Counted from the first letter of the stretch, positions 38,634-47,708 are shown. The stretch is DNA of 54,106 nucleotides from JAPLVB01 sp964353635 (GCA_964353635.1 CAYGVS010000004.1:1-54106), one strand, 5' to 3'. Translations and numbers: made by a program. Notes: generated by a model from the letters alone, not told the origin.

Positions 38634-39913
38634 TGCTCTGGCTGCTGCATAACGGATATCATCGGCTCTGTTCCATATCTCATTTCTAGTCGCTTGGCAA
38701 AGCTGAGAGTTTCGGCTGCCTGCTCCTTTGTCTCGAATGGGAATCCTGTCATGAAGAAGGCTGCTGTTCCTATGCCGGTTTCCTTGCACGCTCCCAACAG
38801 CCTCTCGATTTTTTGCATGTCAAGCTTCTTTCCGAGCACACGGTTCCTTATTTTATCATTTCCTGATTCTAATGCAAAGGTAAGTTTTGTGCAGCCCGCC
38901 TTCCTCATTCTGAGAAGCATTCCTTTGTCAAGGCTGTCTGACAGTAATCCAAGGTTCGCGTCCCATTCTATCTGGACCCCACCTTTCTGCAACATCCTTA
39001 GTATTGCGCTGAGCCTCTTGGCATCAAGGGCGAAACCGTCGTCCTCAAAATGGATGTGGTTGATTCCGTATTTTTGCGCAAGAAGCCTGATGTGGCGGAG
39101 TATGTATTCTGCTGAGTGTGCCCTCCACTTGAAGCCGAACTGCGAATGGATGGAGCAGAATATGCAGTTGAAGGGGCAACCTCTTGAAGTGAACATTATG
39201 ATGTCCCTCTTGCCGTCCTGTTTCCTGAGGCTTCTGTTCCTAGAGAAAAATGGCGGCATCCTTGCTTTCTCTGTAAGGGAAAGTCTCCTGAAAAGGAACT
39301 GCCGTCTGTTAAGGTATCTTTCCATGTCTATCAGGTCATATGCGGGGAGCTTGAGTTCATCCAGGTTCTCTATAAGCCTTGCTTGGTTCCGCTTGATTTT
39401 CCCTTTCTCAATATAAGCCAAGTTTGGTATTTCGGAAAGGCCAGGCCTGCCGGTTTCAAAGTGCTCAAGAAGAAGGGGGAAGCTCAGCTCGCCTTCGCCT
39501 ATTGTGGCATAGATTCCGGATTTCAGATACTTCTCATAGTTCACACCTATTGCGCAGCCTCCCAGGATGATTTTTATTTCTGGAAAGTGACTCCTGATTT
39601 TGTGCAGTAGCCTGTCTGAAGCCCTTTCCTGTGCCGTGAAAGGGATTGTGAGGCCTATTGCGTCAGGCTGGAAGCCTTCAATGCACTTTTTTATGCGCCC
39701 CCATTCCAGCCCTTGATAAAACGTCCTGCCTTTCCTGTATATCCTGGTCTTCTCGTCCATCAGGCAGTCCAGGATTCGGACTTCATGCTTGTCCCTTATT
39801 GCTGAAGCAAGGTAAAGCAGGCCGAGGGGGAGGGTGGAGTGCTCCAAGCACCCATACACATCAAAGGAGCCTTTGTAGAATTTCCTGTTAGGCTGGATAA
39901 GGAGTACTTTCAT
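38630..39913 (-). CDS. B12-binding-domain radical SAM protein, short at the C-terminus
   Basis: This 427-residue protein has an N-terminal Rossmann-like B12-type domain (VLLIQPNRKFYKG, LPLGLLYLASAI, IILGGCAIGVNYEKYL) and a radical SAM barrel with TSRGCPFNCIFC (CX3CX2C), HFEDDGFALD, FALESGNDKI and FFMTGFPFET. The protein ends in ISVMQQPEH, where relatives usually continue through a TPFPGTxLY segment and a further C-terminal region. It may therefore be truncated, with its stop overlapping the tfs stop. It is GC-richer than the two radical SAM genes of the glycan locus. Function unknown. Confidence 0.8.
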   Translation of the reverse strand: MKVLLIQPNRKFYKGSFDVYGCLEHSTLPLGLLYLASAIRDKHEVRILDCLMDEKTRIYRKGRTFYQGLEWGRIKKCIEGFQPDAIGLTIPFTAQERASDRLLHKIRSHFPEIKIILGGCAIGVNYEKYLKSGIYATIGEGELSFPLLLEHFETGRPGLSEIPNLAYIEKGKIKRNQARLIENLDELKLPAYDLIDMERYLNRRQFLFRRLSLTEKARMPPFFSRNRSLRKQDGKRDIIMFTSRGCPFNCIFCSIHSQFGFKWRAHSAEYILRHIRLLAQKYGINHIHFEDDGFALDAKRLSAILRMLQKGGVQIEWDANLGLLSDSLDKGMLLRMRKAGCTKLTFALESGNDKIRNRVLGKKLDMQKIERLLGACKETGIGTAAFFMTGFPFETKEQAAETLSFAKRLEMRYGTEPMISVMQQPEH

Positions 39914-39938
39914 GGGAGTAATAAGAGAATCATTCTTT

Positions 39939-40502
39939 TTAACCCACTGCCCAGCCGTCGCCTGTTATCTTCGTGACATTCCCTTCAAGTATTATGCTTG
40001 AGTTGCCGAGCGAAAAGATTCCTGCGAAGCCCTGGATGTCAAGTGTCCCGTTGTCATTGGCGATATTCGACTGGACTGATTTTAGGACGAATTTTGTATC
40101 CTTGAGCTGCAGCCTGGATAGCTTCAGCTGGACTGAGAAGGGCTGGATAGGCGATGATATTGAGAGCTGGGAGCCTTTTTCCCTGAGTGAGATCTTTCCG
40201 GAAGAGAAGTCGAAAGATACCTCTCCGTTGAAGTTCTCGAAATAGGAATCCCCCAAGGTGAGGTTTAGGTTGGATTCTGGTTTGAGGGTGAAGCTGGCTG
40301 GGTAAATTTCAAGATAGATAGAATTGGCTCCGGATTTGCCTCCGCTAATGCTCGGGAAATCTACAGGCGAGCCTCCCATCCAGTCGGTTATCTTGCCTAT
40401 TATCCCTCCAAAGAGATCCTTCACACCTGTGTTCCCCACGAGCAGTATGGAGATGACTAGCAGCGCTGAAAAAGCAGCAGCAAGGATCTTCCACTCGAGC
40501 AT
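39939..40502 (-). CDS. Hypothetical membrane-anchored extracytoplasmic protein
   Basis: Not recognised as a known family. The 187 residues begin with a single hydrophobic anchor (ILAAAFSALLVISILLVGNTG). A Gly/Ser-rich linker follows, then a beta-rich extracytoplasmic domain with repeated Asn-Leu-Thr and Leu-Lys-Leu strands. The beta domain recalls LptC/AsmA-like or lipid-binding folds, but this is a loose impression. It is divergent from the DUF1512 gene, with TTTTATATA between them. Confidence 0.6.
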   Translation of the reverse strand: MLEWKILAAAFSALLVISILLVGNTGVKDLFGGIIGKITDWMGGSPVDFPSISGGKSGANSIYLEIYPASFTLKPESNLNLTLGDSYFENFNGEVSFDFSSGKISLREKGSQLSISSPIQPFSVQLKLSRLQLKDTKFVLKSVQSNIANDNGTLDIQGFAGIFSLGNSSIILEGNVTKITGDGWAVG

Positions 40503-40569
40503 AAATAGTGTTTAGGCAAACTTTTATATATAGCAAAGCCTTAATTTATTAATCCTGTTTGTGGTTTTT

Positions 40570-41775
40570 ATGAGCTTTGCTAATGCGCAGCTTATCGGGG
40601 GAGATTGGTTTTCAATGCTCATATCTTTCCTTATGCTTATCATTCTCTTTTTCTTCTACCCAAGGATTATGGTCTCACAGATAATGTATAAGCTGAACAA
40701 GACCGCCGATGAGCTGGAGGACATGTCTGAGAAGTCCAAGAAATTCATAATCAAGGAGGCCACTAAGAAAAAGAAGGCTTCCAAGGACATAAAGGAGTCC
40801 ATCAACCGATTCTACGAATTTTTCGTCATAGGTCCGGTGTCTCTCGATCCATATGGTGTTGTGCAGAAGCTGGACCATATGATTAAGGGGGAAAAGGAGA
40901 GGTTCACCTATTTCGTGAACCAGATAGCGCCTGAGCTCGACTCTGAGGAGAAGGCGAATCTGGAGATGGGGCTAGCAGGAGGAATTACAGTCCATGAGAT
41001 AGCCAAGATAGTCAGGCACTACGTTGAGATTGTCAGGAAGACCAAGAACATACAGATAGCAATGGTGCTTCAGATGCAGCTCCCAATGATCGAGAGGATT
41101 GCCAGGGCCATGTTCAAGGGGACTGAATCGCTCGCAAAAGGGGAGCCTATAGGAGATGGATTGGGTCCGCTGGTGGTTGCTGAGATGTCAGGGAAAAGCG
41201 CCTGGAAGGATGTTGGGGATGAGATAATAGTCTCTGAGACCAAGATAAATGGAAGGAATATCATTCTCATGAAGGCCAGGGGACCTGGAGGAAGGATTGG
41301 ATATCCAGGCAAGGCTGTTGCCAAAATAGTGGCCCAAAAGAAGATAGCAAGGATAATTACCGTGGATGCTGCTGCCAAGCTGGAAGGGGAGAAGACGGGC
41401 TCCCTTGCGGAAGGGGTTGGTGTGGCAATGGGAGGCCCTGGCTCTGAAAGGTTCTTCATTGAGGACATTGTGGTCAAGAAGAACGTGCCTGTTGATTCCA
41501 TAGTCGTTAAGATGAGCCAGGAAGAGGCGATAACGCCAATGAGGAAAGTTGTTAAGGACGCCCTGCCGAAGGTGAATGAGTCTGTGAACAGGAGCCTGGA
41601 GTTTGTGAAGCCTGGAGAGACTGTGATAATAGTTGGAGTTGGCAACACCTCAGGAGTGGGCAACTCGCCAAAGGATGCCCAGGCGGTCAAGGAATGGGTG
41701 GAGAAGTACGAGAGGGACCTCAAGGCCAAGCAGAAAGATAAGAAAAAGAAGGACAACGGGGACTTCAGCGAATAA
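40570..41775 (+). CDS. DUF1512 family membrane-anchored protein
   Basis: This 401-residue archaeal protein has one N-terminal membrane span (SMLISFLMLIILFFFYPRIM). A charged helix follows, then a conserved soluble core with GPVSLDPYGVVQKLDHMIKGE, VVAEMSGKSAW, ARGPGGRIGYPGKAV, IITVDAAAKLEGEKTG and GVGNTSGVGNSP. I recall this arrangement as DUF1512, found in archaea without known function. A very basic tail (KAKQKDKKKKDN) ends the protein. I use the ATG at 40570; an in-frame GTG at 40561 is possible. It precedes the EndoQ gene on the same strand by 61 bases. Confidence 0.8.
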   Translation: MSFANAQLIGGDWFSMLISFLMLIILFFFYPRIMVSQIMYKLNKTADELEDMSEKSKKFIIKEATKKKKASKDIKESINRFYEFFVIGPVSLDPYGVVQKLDHMIKGEKERFTYFVNQIAPELDSEEKANLEMGLAGGITVHEIAKIVRHYVEIVRKTKNIQIAMVLQMQLPMIERIARAMFKGTESLAKGEPIGDGLGPLVVAEMSGKSAWKDVGDEIIVSETKINGRNIILMKARGPGGRIGYPGKAVAKIVAQKKIARIITVDAAAKLEGEKTGSLAEGVGVAMGGPGSERFFIEDIVVKKNVPVDSIVVKMSQEEAITPMRKVVKDALPKVNESVNRSLEFVKPGETVIIVGVGNTSGVGNSPKDAQAVKEWVEKYERDLKAKQKDKKKKDNGDFSE

Positions 41776-41836
41776 AAGCATGCATTCTAATTCTTTATTG
41801 TGTTAGGCTTGGCAGCCTTCAAGATCGGCGAAGTTT

Positions 41837-43171
41837 ATGAAAATAATCGCGGATTTGCACATGCACGGCAGGTTCAGCAGGGCCACCAGCACCCAGCTCA
41901 CTGTTCCCAATCTTACAAAGTACGCCAAAATCAAGGGTCTTTCCCTCCTTGGCACGGGCGATTTCACACATCCCCTCTGGCTGGCCGAGCTTAAGGAAAC
42001 TCTCAGAGAGGATGGGACAGGTATACTAAAGGACAAGGAAGGGTTCAGCTTTATCCTGTCGGGGGAGATATCCAGCATATATTCCCAGGATGGAAAGGTC
42101 AGGAGAGTGCACAACATAGTCTTGGCCAGGAGTTTCGAGGTGGCTGACCAGATTAACGAAGCCCTCACCAAAAGAAAGGTGAACTTGAAGTCAGATGGCC
42201 GGCCCATCTGCGGGATACCATGTCCTGAGTTGGTCGGGCTCATCTTGGGAGTGGACAGGGAAGCTGAGATCGTTCCAGCCCATGTCTGGACCCCGTGGTT
42301 CAGCGTGTTCGGGTCAGAGTCCGGGTTCGACAGGATTGAGGATTGCTACAAGGACCAGACAAGGAACATACATGCCCTGGAAACCGGCTTGTCCAGTACC
42401 CCTGACATGAACTGGAGGCTTTCCTCTCTTGATAAATACACGCTCCTTTCAAATTCTGACAGCCATTCGTTCTGGCCATGGAGGATAGGCAGGGAAGCCA
42501 ATGTATTTGACCTAAAAGACCTCACATACAAGGATTTGCTTTCTGCCATAAGGGAAAAGGATTCTAAGAGATTCCTCTATACGACAGAGGTCGATGCATC
42601 TTATGGTAAGTATCATTACGATGGTCACAGGGCTTGCTCAGTGTGCCTGGAGCCTGAGGAGGCCAAGAGGCTGGGCAACCAGTGCCCTGTGTGCAAGAGG
42701 CCCCTCACGATAGGCGTCCTGCACAGGATAGAGGAACTGGCGGATAGGCCCCAGGGATATGTCCCCAAGCATGCTATACCCTTCACGTCTCTCATACCGC
42801 TCACAGAAATTATAAGCGGCCAAATGGGCATCGACCAGCTCTACTCCAAGAGGATTTGGGCAGTGTATAACGACCTCATTAAGGCCTTCGGCTCAGAATT
42901 CGCCGTCCTGCTGGACGCGGAGGAGCCTGAACTGAAGAAGGTTGTTGACCCCAAGCTTGCCAAGGCCATTATAGGAGTAAGGGAAGGCAAAGTGGAGATT
43001 AAGCCTGGGTATGATGGGGTTTATGGGTATCCTGTCTTCGAGGGCGCGGACAAAACCAAACTGGAAAAGAAAGCACAACTTTCAACTGGGAAGGAAAGGC
43101 CAGCCAAACCTAAAGGCAGGCAGAAGAAGGTTGAGCCCAAGCCAGGGCAGAAGAGATTGGGAGATTTCTAA
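41837..43171 (+). CDS. endoQ: Endonuclease Q (PHP-domain deaminated-base DNA repair nuclease)
   Basis: This 444-residue protein matches EndoQ, which nicks DNA 5' of uracil, hypoxanthine and abasic sites. The N-terminal PHP fold has IADLHMHGRFSRATS with metal ligands (D5, H7, H9), GTGDFTHPLW and LSNSDSHSFWPWRIG. A zinc site follows (CSVCLEPEE and QCPVCKRPL), then GVLHRIEELADRP. The C-terminus is a long basic linker ending QKRLGDF, which fits a PCNA-interacting (PIP) box QxxLxxF at the very end. The best-studied relatives are in Thermococcales, where it cooperates with PCNA. The start is the first ATG; no paralogue is nearby. Confidence 0.9.
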   Translation: MKIIADLHMHGRFSRATSTQLTVPNLTKYAKIKGLSLLGTGDFTHPLWLAELKETLREDGTGILKDKEGFSFILSGEISSIYSQDGKVRRVHNIVLARSFEVADQINEALTKRKVNLKSDGRPICGIPCPELVGLILGVDREAEIVPAHVWTPWFSVFGSESGFDRIEDCYKDQTRNIHALETGLSSTPDMNWRLSSLDKYTLLSNSDSHSFWPWRIGREANVFDLKDLTYKDLLSAIREKDSKRFLYTTEVDASYGKYHYDGHRACSVCLEPEEAKRLGNQCPVCKRPLTIGVLHRIEELADRPQGYVPKHAIPFTSLIPLTEIISGQMGIDQLYSKRIWAVYNDLIKAFGSEFAVLLDAEEPELKKVVDPKLAKAIIGVREGKVEIKPGYDGVYGYPVFEGADKTKLEKKAQLSTGKERPAKPKGRQKKVEPKPGQKRLGDF

Positions 43172-43188
43172 TTTCTAGTTTTTAACAG

Positions 43189-44274
43189 TTATATAGTGCT
43201 TGTGGTTGTTTTCCTTCCTATCACTGTGATGGAGGACGTCGTGTCTGTGTAATAATCATAAGCAGCTTCCACGCTTATCATTCTCTGTATTGTAGCCCCT
43301 GAACTGAGGCCGGAGGCCGTGACTTCGCAGACAATGGTGTTGCTCTGGCCTTTCCATAAGGAAATGGTTTTCCCTGTCTCGAAGTCTGTGCATTCTGTCG
43401 AAAGTGTCATTTTTTTTACGGTTGCTGTGTCTGTTCCGAAGCTTATCTTTATTCTGACCTTGTTCTTGGGGGTTTCTCCAGCCGTTGCCCTGCATGTGTT
43501 CGCATTGGGCGAGTTTGTTTTGTACGCTGTGCTGCTGCCTGCGCAGGCAATCCCGCCACCAACATTCTTTATTGTGATTTCAAGTGGCAGAAGCACACTG
43601 TTCTCTTCTTCTGACCAGAACCTTATTGGGCCTTTTGTTTCAATGCTCAATTGGACAGGGCCGCTGGTTGTGCTCACTGTCTCGGTTGGCAGCTTGCCTC
43701 CAGTGTCCTGAATGGTGCGTAATTCGCTGCTTGAGCCGAATGTGATGAGCTTTACTACCCCGCTCTTGTATGTGTAGAAAGTCCTTACAGTCGGGGTGTA
43801 GACGATTGTGAAGCCTTTTTCTATCGAAGGTGCTTTGTATGTCCAGGTGCATATCTGCGTCCCGCCCTGAGTTCCGCGCTGCGTGTCAGGGGCGAGGAGC
43901 TTGAAGCCGTTCGTGTTTGTATATTGGCATGCGTCTTCGTTTGGTAGCTTTTCAGGTCTGTTAGTGCCACTGCTTGGGTCGCATGATTTTATGCCCGCTC
44001 CTGTTTGGCTTGCGCACCAGTCCTCATCAAGACCCAAAAGATCTGCAAATCCGTTTATGGCGTCTACAGAACCCTCATTCTTGATAAGCATTCTGAATGT
44101 CACAGGCTCTCCTGCATAAATAGATGTGAACTCAGGGGCGAACTCCTTCACGACCACGCCAGAACCGCCGGTCGTGGTGGTTCCTGGCCAGGTGCAGCCA
44201 GAAATCAAGAGAACAGCAAGAAAAGGCAGGGCTATAAGAAGCGGTTTCTGCCAAGAAGCGCTTTTTGTCTGCAT
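43189..44274 (-). CDS. Surface lipoprotein with Ig/CARDB-like domains (paralogue 1)
   Basis: This 361-residue protein has a lipoprotein signal (LLIALPFLAVLLISGC) with the cysteine at residue 27. It is followed by VVVKEFAPEFTSIYAGEPVTFRMLIKNEG, the usual start of a CARDB-like beta-sandwich. A second beta-rich half includes LPLEITIKNVGGGIAC. Two related genes lie downstream on the same strand at 44692 and 45652. All three share the ISGC lipobox, the 'IxVxNxG' strands and an ending of the type YDYYTDTTSSITVIG. They are probably anchored on the outer face and bind proteins or glycans; no enzyme motif is seen. Confidence 0.8.
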   Translation of the reverse strand: MQTKSASWQKPLLIALPFLAVLLISGCTWPGTTTTGGSGVVVKEFAPEFTSIYAGEPVTFRMLIKNEGSVDAINGFADLLGLDEDWCASQTGAGIKSCDPSSGTNRPEKLPNEDACQYTNTNGFKLLAPDTQRGTQGGTQICTWTYKAPSIEKGFTIVYTPTVRTFYTYKSGVVKLITFGSSSELRTIQDTGGKLPTETVSTTSGPVQLSIETKGPIRFWSEEENSVLLPLEITIKNVGGGIACAGSSTAYKTNSPNANTCRATAGETPKNKVRIKISFGTDTATVKKMTLSTECTDFETGKTISLWKGQSNTIVCEVTASGLSSGATIQRMISVEAAYDYYTDTTSSITVIGRKTTTSTI

Positions 44275-44318
44275 TGATTACTTATTGGCATTGTTATCTT
44301 AAATTGTTGCTTGAGAAA

Positions 44319-44615
44319 CTAACGGCAACCGTTGCTGCCGCAATTTGAAGGACTGCCAAAACCGTAGCCATAATAACCATAATAACCGTATCCGGGCACA
44401 AAAAATACATCAGGTCTTTTATATTTTGTTCCAGATTCACCTGTTTTTTCGTTGACATATGTATCTGCGCCTTCACCTATGTTTAATGCTCTGACTGTTC
44501 CTCTGCTATCCCTTGCCATATTAAGTGAGGGCATACAAGCTTCTTGAAGAGAAGCTGTAAAGAGTGTAGTGGCTAATGCTCCTATTCTTACATATTTGTT
44601 GTTAATAATCTTCAT
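44319..44615 (-). CDS. Small secreted Tyr/Gly-rich protein
   Basis: This 98-residue protein has a basic N-terminus and hydrophobic stretch (RIGALATTLFTASLQEA) that could be a signal peptide or poor lipoprotein signal ending before C27. A polar middle follows, then a tail with VPGYGYYGYYGYGFGSP and the terminal CGSNGC pair. Tyr/Gly repeats of this kind occur in adhesive or structural surface proteins. GGTGAT lies about seven bases before the ATG. It sits among three lipoprotein genes, and is more AT-rich than they are. No family recognised. Confidence 0.6.
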   Translation of the reverse strand: MKIINNKYVRIGALATTLFTASLQEACMPSLNMARDSRGTVRALNIGEGADTYVNEKTGESGTKYKRPDVFFVPGYGYYGYYGYGFGSPSNCGSNGCR

Positions 44616-44691
44616 ATAATCACCACTTTATAGTGATAATAACAGATAGATATTTAAAGCTTTCGCTTAGCTTATAAGCAAGTTTTAATGC

Positions 44692-45612
44692 CTAGAAAAA
44701 TCCTTCATCAGTACCTGTGACTGTGACAGTTGTCTTTCTGTCTATATAGTAGCTGTAATCAAGGGTGACCTTTATGTTGGCTTCCTCGGTTGTAAGAGGC
44801 GGGCTGCTTATCTGCACTGAGCAGGTTATTGAGGCGTCCTGGCCTTTCCAGAGCATAATTGTGTTTCCGAAGAATGTCCCACAGTCCAGGTTCGTCAGTC
44901 TGCTTGGGAACTCAAGCTTTACGCTTACTTTGTAGTCATCCTGCGGGGTGTTGTAATAGCTCACAACACCTCCTCCGACATTCTGGATGTCTATCGTGAT
45001 AGGGAATTTGTTGGTGTAAAGGAAGCCTGTTTCTCTGGCCTTTATGAACTTGCCCGTGTTCACTGTGACTTTCAGCGGGCCTGAGCTGACTTTGGTGTCT
45101 GTGGATGTCAATGTCTGGCCCTGGTCCTGAAGTCTTTTAAGCTCATTCTCGTTGACCAAGGTTATAGCTTTCACCGCGGTTGTCTTGTAATCATAATAAA
45201 GCCTCACTTGGGGAGAATATGTCTGCGTGGTTCCCTTTGGAAGCCTTGGAGCTACAAGGCTGAATGTGTCCTGCTTTTCCTGGCCTTCAGTTCCCTGAAC
45301 TCTGTCTGGAGGGAGCAGCTCGTTGAAATTGCTTGGATTGCTTCCAAAAAATCCCCATTCATCGATGTTTATTCCTGTTAGGAACGCCCGGACGTTCTTG
45401 GCTGTCACTTCTCCCTGGTTCTGGATTCTAATCCTGAGCTGCAGGTTGTCGCCTGATTCCACTGAGGAGAAAGTGGGCTCCCAATTCAGGATGGAAACGC
45501 CGTTCCCGAATGTGGGGCCTGTAGTGTTGCTGCACCCGGATATGGAAATGACTGCGAAAATCGGGATAAGTAGCAAAAAGAGCTTCAATTCTTTGGCGCG
45601 TGCTTCCTTCAT
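44692..45612 (-). CDS. Surface lipoprotein with Ig/CARDB-like domains (paralogue 2)
   Basis: This 306-residue protein has the lipoprotein signal LLLIPIFAVISISGC. VSILNWEPTFSSVESGDNLQLRIRIQNQG, the same CARDB-like entry strand as in paralogue 1, follows. The second half has FPITIDIQNVGGGVVSYY and ends with VTLDYSYYIDRKTTVTVTG. It lies between the Tyr/Gly protein gene and the third paralogue, with 39 bases to the latter. Function as a surface binding or assembly protein is inferred from structure type alone. Confidence 0.8.
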   Translation of the reverse strand: MKEARAKELKLFLLLIPIFAVISISGCSNTTGPTFGNGVSILNWEPTFSSVESGDNLQLRIRIQNQGEVTAKNVRAFLTGINIDEWGFFGSNPSNFNELLPPDRVQGTEGQEKQDTFSLVAPRLPKGTTQTYSPQVRLYYDYKTTAVKAITLVNENELKRLQDQGQTLTSTDTKVSSGPLKVTVNTGKFIKARETGFLYTNKFPITIDIQNVGGGVVSYYNTPQDDYKVSVKLEFPSRLTNLDCGTFFGNTIMLWKGQDASITCSVQISSPPLTTEEANIKVTLDYSYYIDRKTTVTVTGTDEGFF

Positions 45613-45651
45613 CGTTATCTCTTTAATATATGTATATTTTCGTTTATAAGT

Positions 45652-46710
45652 TTACCCTGTTATCTTGGGCGGCTTGATTGTTACCTTTATCTCCTTGCGG
45701 AATTCGTACATGTAGTCCACACTTGTGGTCACATAATATGTTGCGATTTTTTCTATTTGGTTATCCGATGGTGTTTTTATCGCAAAAGTTTGTTTGGGGG
45801 ATTCTTTATTTACAAACTGAATGTTTCCCATTTCTGTGATTTTAGATTCTATTTGCTTACCTATATCATAGTTCTTTACATCGGATTGGATTTTGATATC
45901 TTGATTCAGTATCGCTATATATGGATTCCCATATGAATCTTGTTGGAAAAATGAGAGAACTCCGCTCCCCTTGTTTTTTATCTGGAAGGCCATTGATGTT
46001 GTTGATTCTTTTCCACGTTCGACTGGAATGGGTTGTGTATCCTCAACTGTTAGATATGGTTTTATAGGACCGTAGCCTTCTGTGATGTAGGATGTGATCG
46101 CTTTGAATGTATTTGTATCTAGCATTCTTTGGTATTCTGTGTAGTCAACAAAAGATATGCTGGTCATGCTTTTTGTTTGATATGGATACCGAACATATAC
46201 CTTAAGGTTGCAGGGGGTTTCAAGGGGTATTTTGTCTGCTTTGTTTGCGACAAGAGACCAAGAAACAGGAATTGTTTGTTTTGGAAGTAATGTCTTTATA
46301 ATACAGCCTTTTTTTGTACTTGAAATTGTTGCCTCTGAAGGACAATTTGGCGTCACCGATTCAAAAAGCCCTTCACAAGTATCGTAAAGTTCCACTGTAA
46401 TAATGTCCAATTGCAAGGTCATTTGGGCTCCTGTTTTCCCAGCAAACACTTTCTGCGGCACGGTCTCCCCTCCGTTGTTGGTTATCCATGCGGAAAGGCG
46501 CATCTGCTGGCCCGTGGAGATGGTCTGGGGGATTGCGTCAAGGGTCTTGATTATCAGGACGTCGTTCTCGTATTCTGTTGTGCTTCCTGTGCATGTGAGC
46601 CCTGGGATGCAAATGTTCCCTATTATTGGCAGCTCTATGCCTGTGCAGCCGGAGATGGACAAGACTAGCAAAAGAGCTATGGGAAGCGGAATGAACTGTT
46701 TCGGCCTCAT
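45652..46710 (-). CDS. Surface lipoprotein with Ig/CARDB-like domains (paralogue 3)
   Basis: This 352-residue protein starts at the ATG at 46710 (MRPKQFIPLPIALLLV) and has the lipobox LSISGC. A short CX5C loop (ICIPGLTC) precedes a CARDB-like domain (MRLSAWITNNGGETV). The second half has MAFQIKNKGSGVLSFF and YYVTTSVDYMYEFRKEIKVTI at the end, parallel to its two neighbours. The frame is open to 46731, but that part lacks a signal and lies over the promoter TATAATATT. It is divergent from the pilin-like gene at 46745. Confidence 0.8.
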   Translation of the reverse strand: MRPKQFIPLPIALLLVLSISGCTGIELPIIGNICIPGLTCTGSTTEYENDVLIIKTLDAIPQTISTGQQMRLSAWITNNGGETVPQKVFAGKTGAQMTLQLDIITVELYDTCEGLFESVTPNCPSEATISSTKKGCIIKTLLPKQTIPVSWSLVANKADKIPLETPCNLKVYVRYPYQTKSMTSISFVDYTEYQRMLDTNTFKAITSYITEGYGPIKPYLTVEDTQPIPVERGKESTTSMAFQIKNKGSGVLSFFQQDSYGNPYIAILNQDIKIQSDVKNYDIGKQIESKITEMGNIQFVNKESPKQTFAIKTPSDNQIEKIATYYVTTSVDYMYEFRKEIKVTIKPPKITG

Positions 46711-46744
46711 CAATAATATTATACTGCCCAATCTATTTATTGAT

Positions 46745-47257
46745 ATGAAATGGGGTTATCGCAAAAAGAAACTCAAAGCGCAGATGGTTTTTGAGTTCAT
46801 CATAGCTGTAATGCTATTCTTTACAATAATATTCTTCATGCTTAACTACATGAATACTGCTGTCAGCGGTTATGACAGGGATTTCTTCCAGGAAGACATG
46901 GAGAGCAAGGCCTCGCAGGTCTCTGAGCTGCTTGTGATGAACAACGGTGTTTGGGTTGGGAGGGAGCCTGTTGTGCTTGGGATATCTGCAGGATGGCCTG
47001 TGCTCAACTCGACCAAGATACAGTGGCTTAAGAACTACTGCATTTATCCTGCGAATTATTCGAAGCTGGCTGACTCGCTTGGCGTGCATCCGAGGACTAT
47101 GATGAAGATTCAGATAAATGAGACCTGGTCTGACGGCTCGCTTCATGAGCTGGCCAACTGCAGTGTCAGGGAGCCTGTCTCGGCAAAGATAGAGTCAAAA
47201 AGGTTCGCGATAAACGAGACAGGAGGCATAATTGTGATATCGGTCAAGATATGGTGA
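46745..47257 (+). CDS. Class III prepilin-like protein
   Basis: This 170-residue protein begins with a short basic leader (MKWGYRKKKLKA), then QMVFEFIIAVMLFFTIIFFML. That is the archaeal class III prepilin pattern: cleavage before Gln by an EppA/FlaK-type peptidase, a Glu at mature position 5 and a hydrophobic helix that packs into a filament. The remaining 130 residues form an extracytoplasmic domain with two or three cysteines and several N-glycosylation sequons. It faces the lipoprotein cluster divergently with 34 bases between starts, so a joint surface function is plausible. A pseudopilin-like role is the alternative. Confidence 0.75.
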   Translation: MKWGYRKKKLKAQMVFEFIIAVMLFFTIIFFMLNYMNTAVSGYDRDFFQEDMESKASQVSELLVMNNGVWVGREPVVLGISAGWPVLNSTKIQWLKNYCIYPANYSKLADSLGVHPRTMMKIQINETWSDGSLHELANCSVREPVSAKIESKRFAINETGGIIVISVKIW

Positions 47258-47293
47258 GGCCTGCAATTTAATAGCTGAACGCCAATTATTGTT

Positions 47294-47698
47294 ATGAGGG
47301 TGATTATAGCCGGCGGAGGGGAGTTCGGGACAAGGCTTGCTGAGGAGCTCTCCAGGGGGAATGAAGTAATCGTGGTTGAGAGGGATGAATCGCGGGCAGA
47401 ATATCTGGGCGAGAAGCTTCATTCCATAGTGCTTTACGGAAGCGCCACGGACAAGACCGTGCTGAGGCACGCAAGCGCGGAGAAGTGTGATTCCCTTGTG
47501 GCTGCGACGGGAGATGACAAAATCAACTCGGCCGTGTGCGAGCTTGCGAAATCCTTTGGGATAAAGAAGATAGTGTCCAGGCTTAGCGACCCGTCAAATG
47601 AGGGCATGTTCTCAGGCACAGGAGCAGTGACCATTAACCTGATGGACTCTGCAGTGAAGGATTTCATGAAAAGCATTGGCCACGGGAAAAAATCATAG
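47294..47698 (+). CDS. TrkA-N (RCK/KTN) domain protein
   Basis: This 134-residue protein is a single NAD-binding RCK domain: VIIAGGGEFGTRLAEELS, VIVVERDESRAEYL, VLYGSATDKTVLRHA, SLVAATGDDKINSAV and IVSRLSDPSNEGMF. Such domains gate potassium transporters or channels by binding NAD(H) or ATP. The usual TrkA-C domain is absent and no transporter gene is adjacent, so it may work with a distant Trk/Ktr membrane subunit. The ATG at 47294 starts the first beta strand directly. Confidence 0.87.
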   Translation: MRVIIAGGGEFGTRLAEELSRGNEVIVVERDESRAEYLGEKLHSIVLYGSATDKTVLRHASAEKCDSLVAATGDDKINSAVCELAKSFGIKKIVSRLSDPSNEGMFSGTGAVTINLMDSAVKDFMKSIGHGKKS

Positions 47699-47708
47699 CC
47701 CGGGGCTC

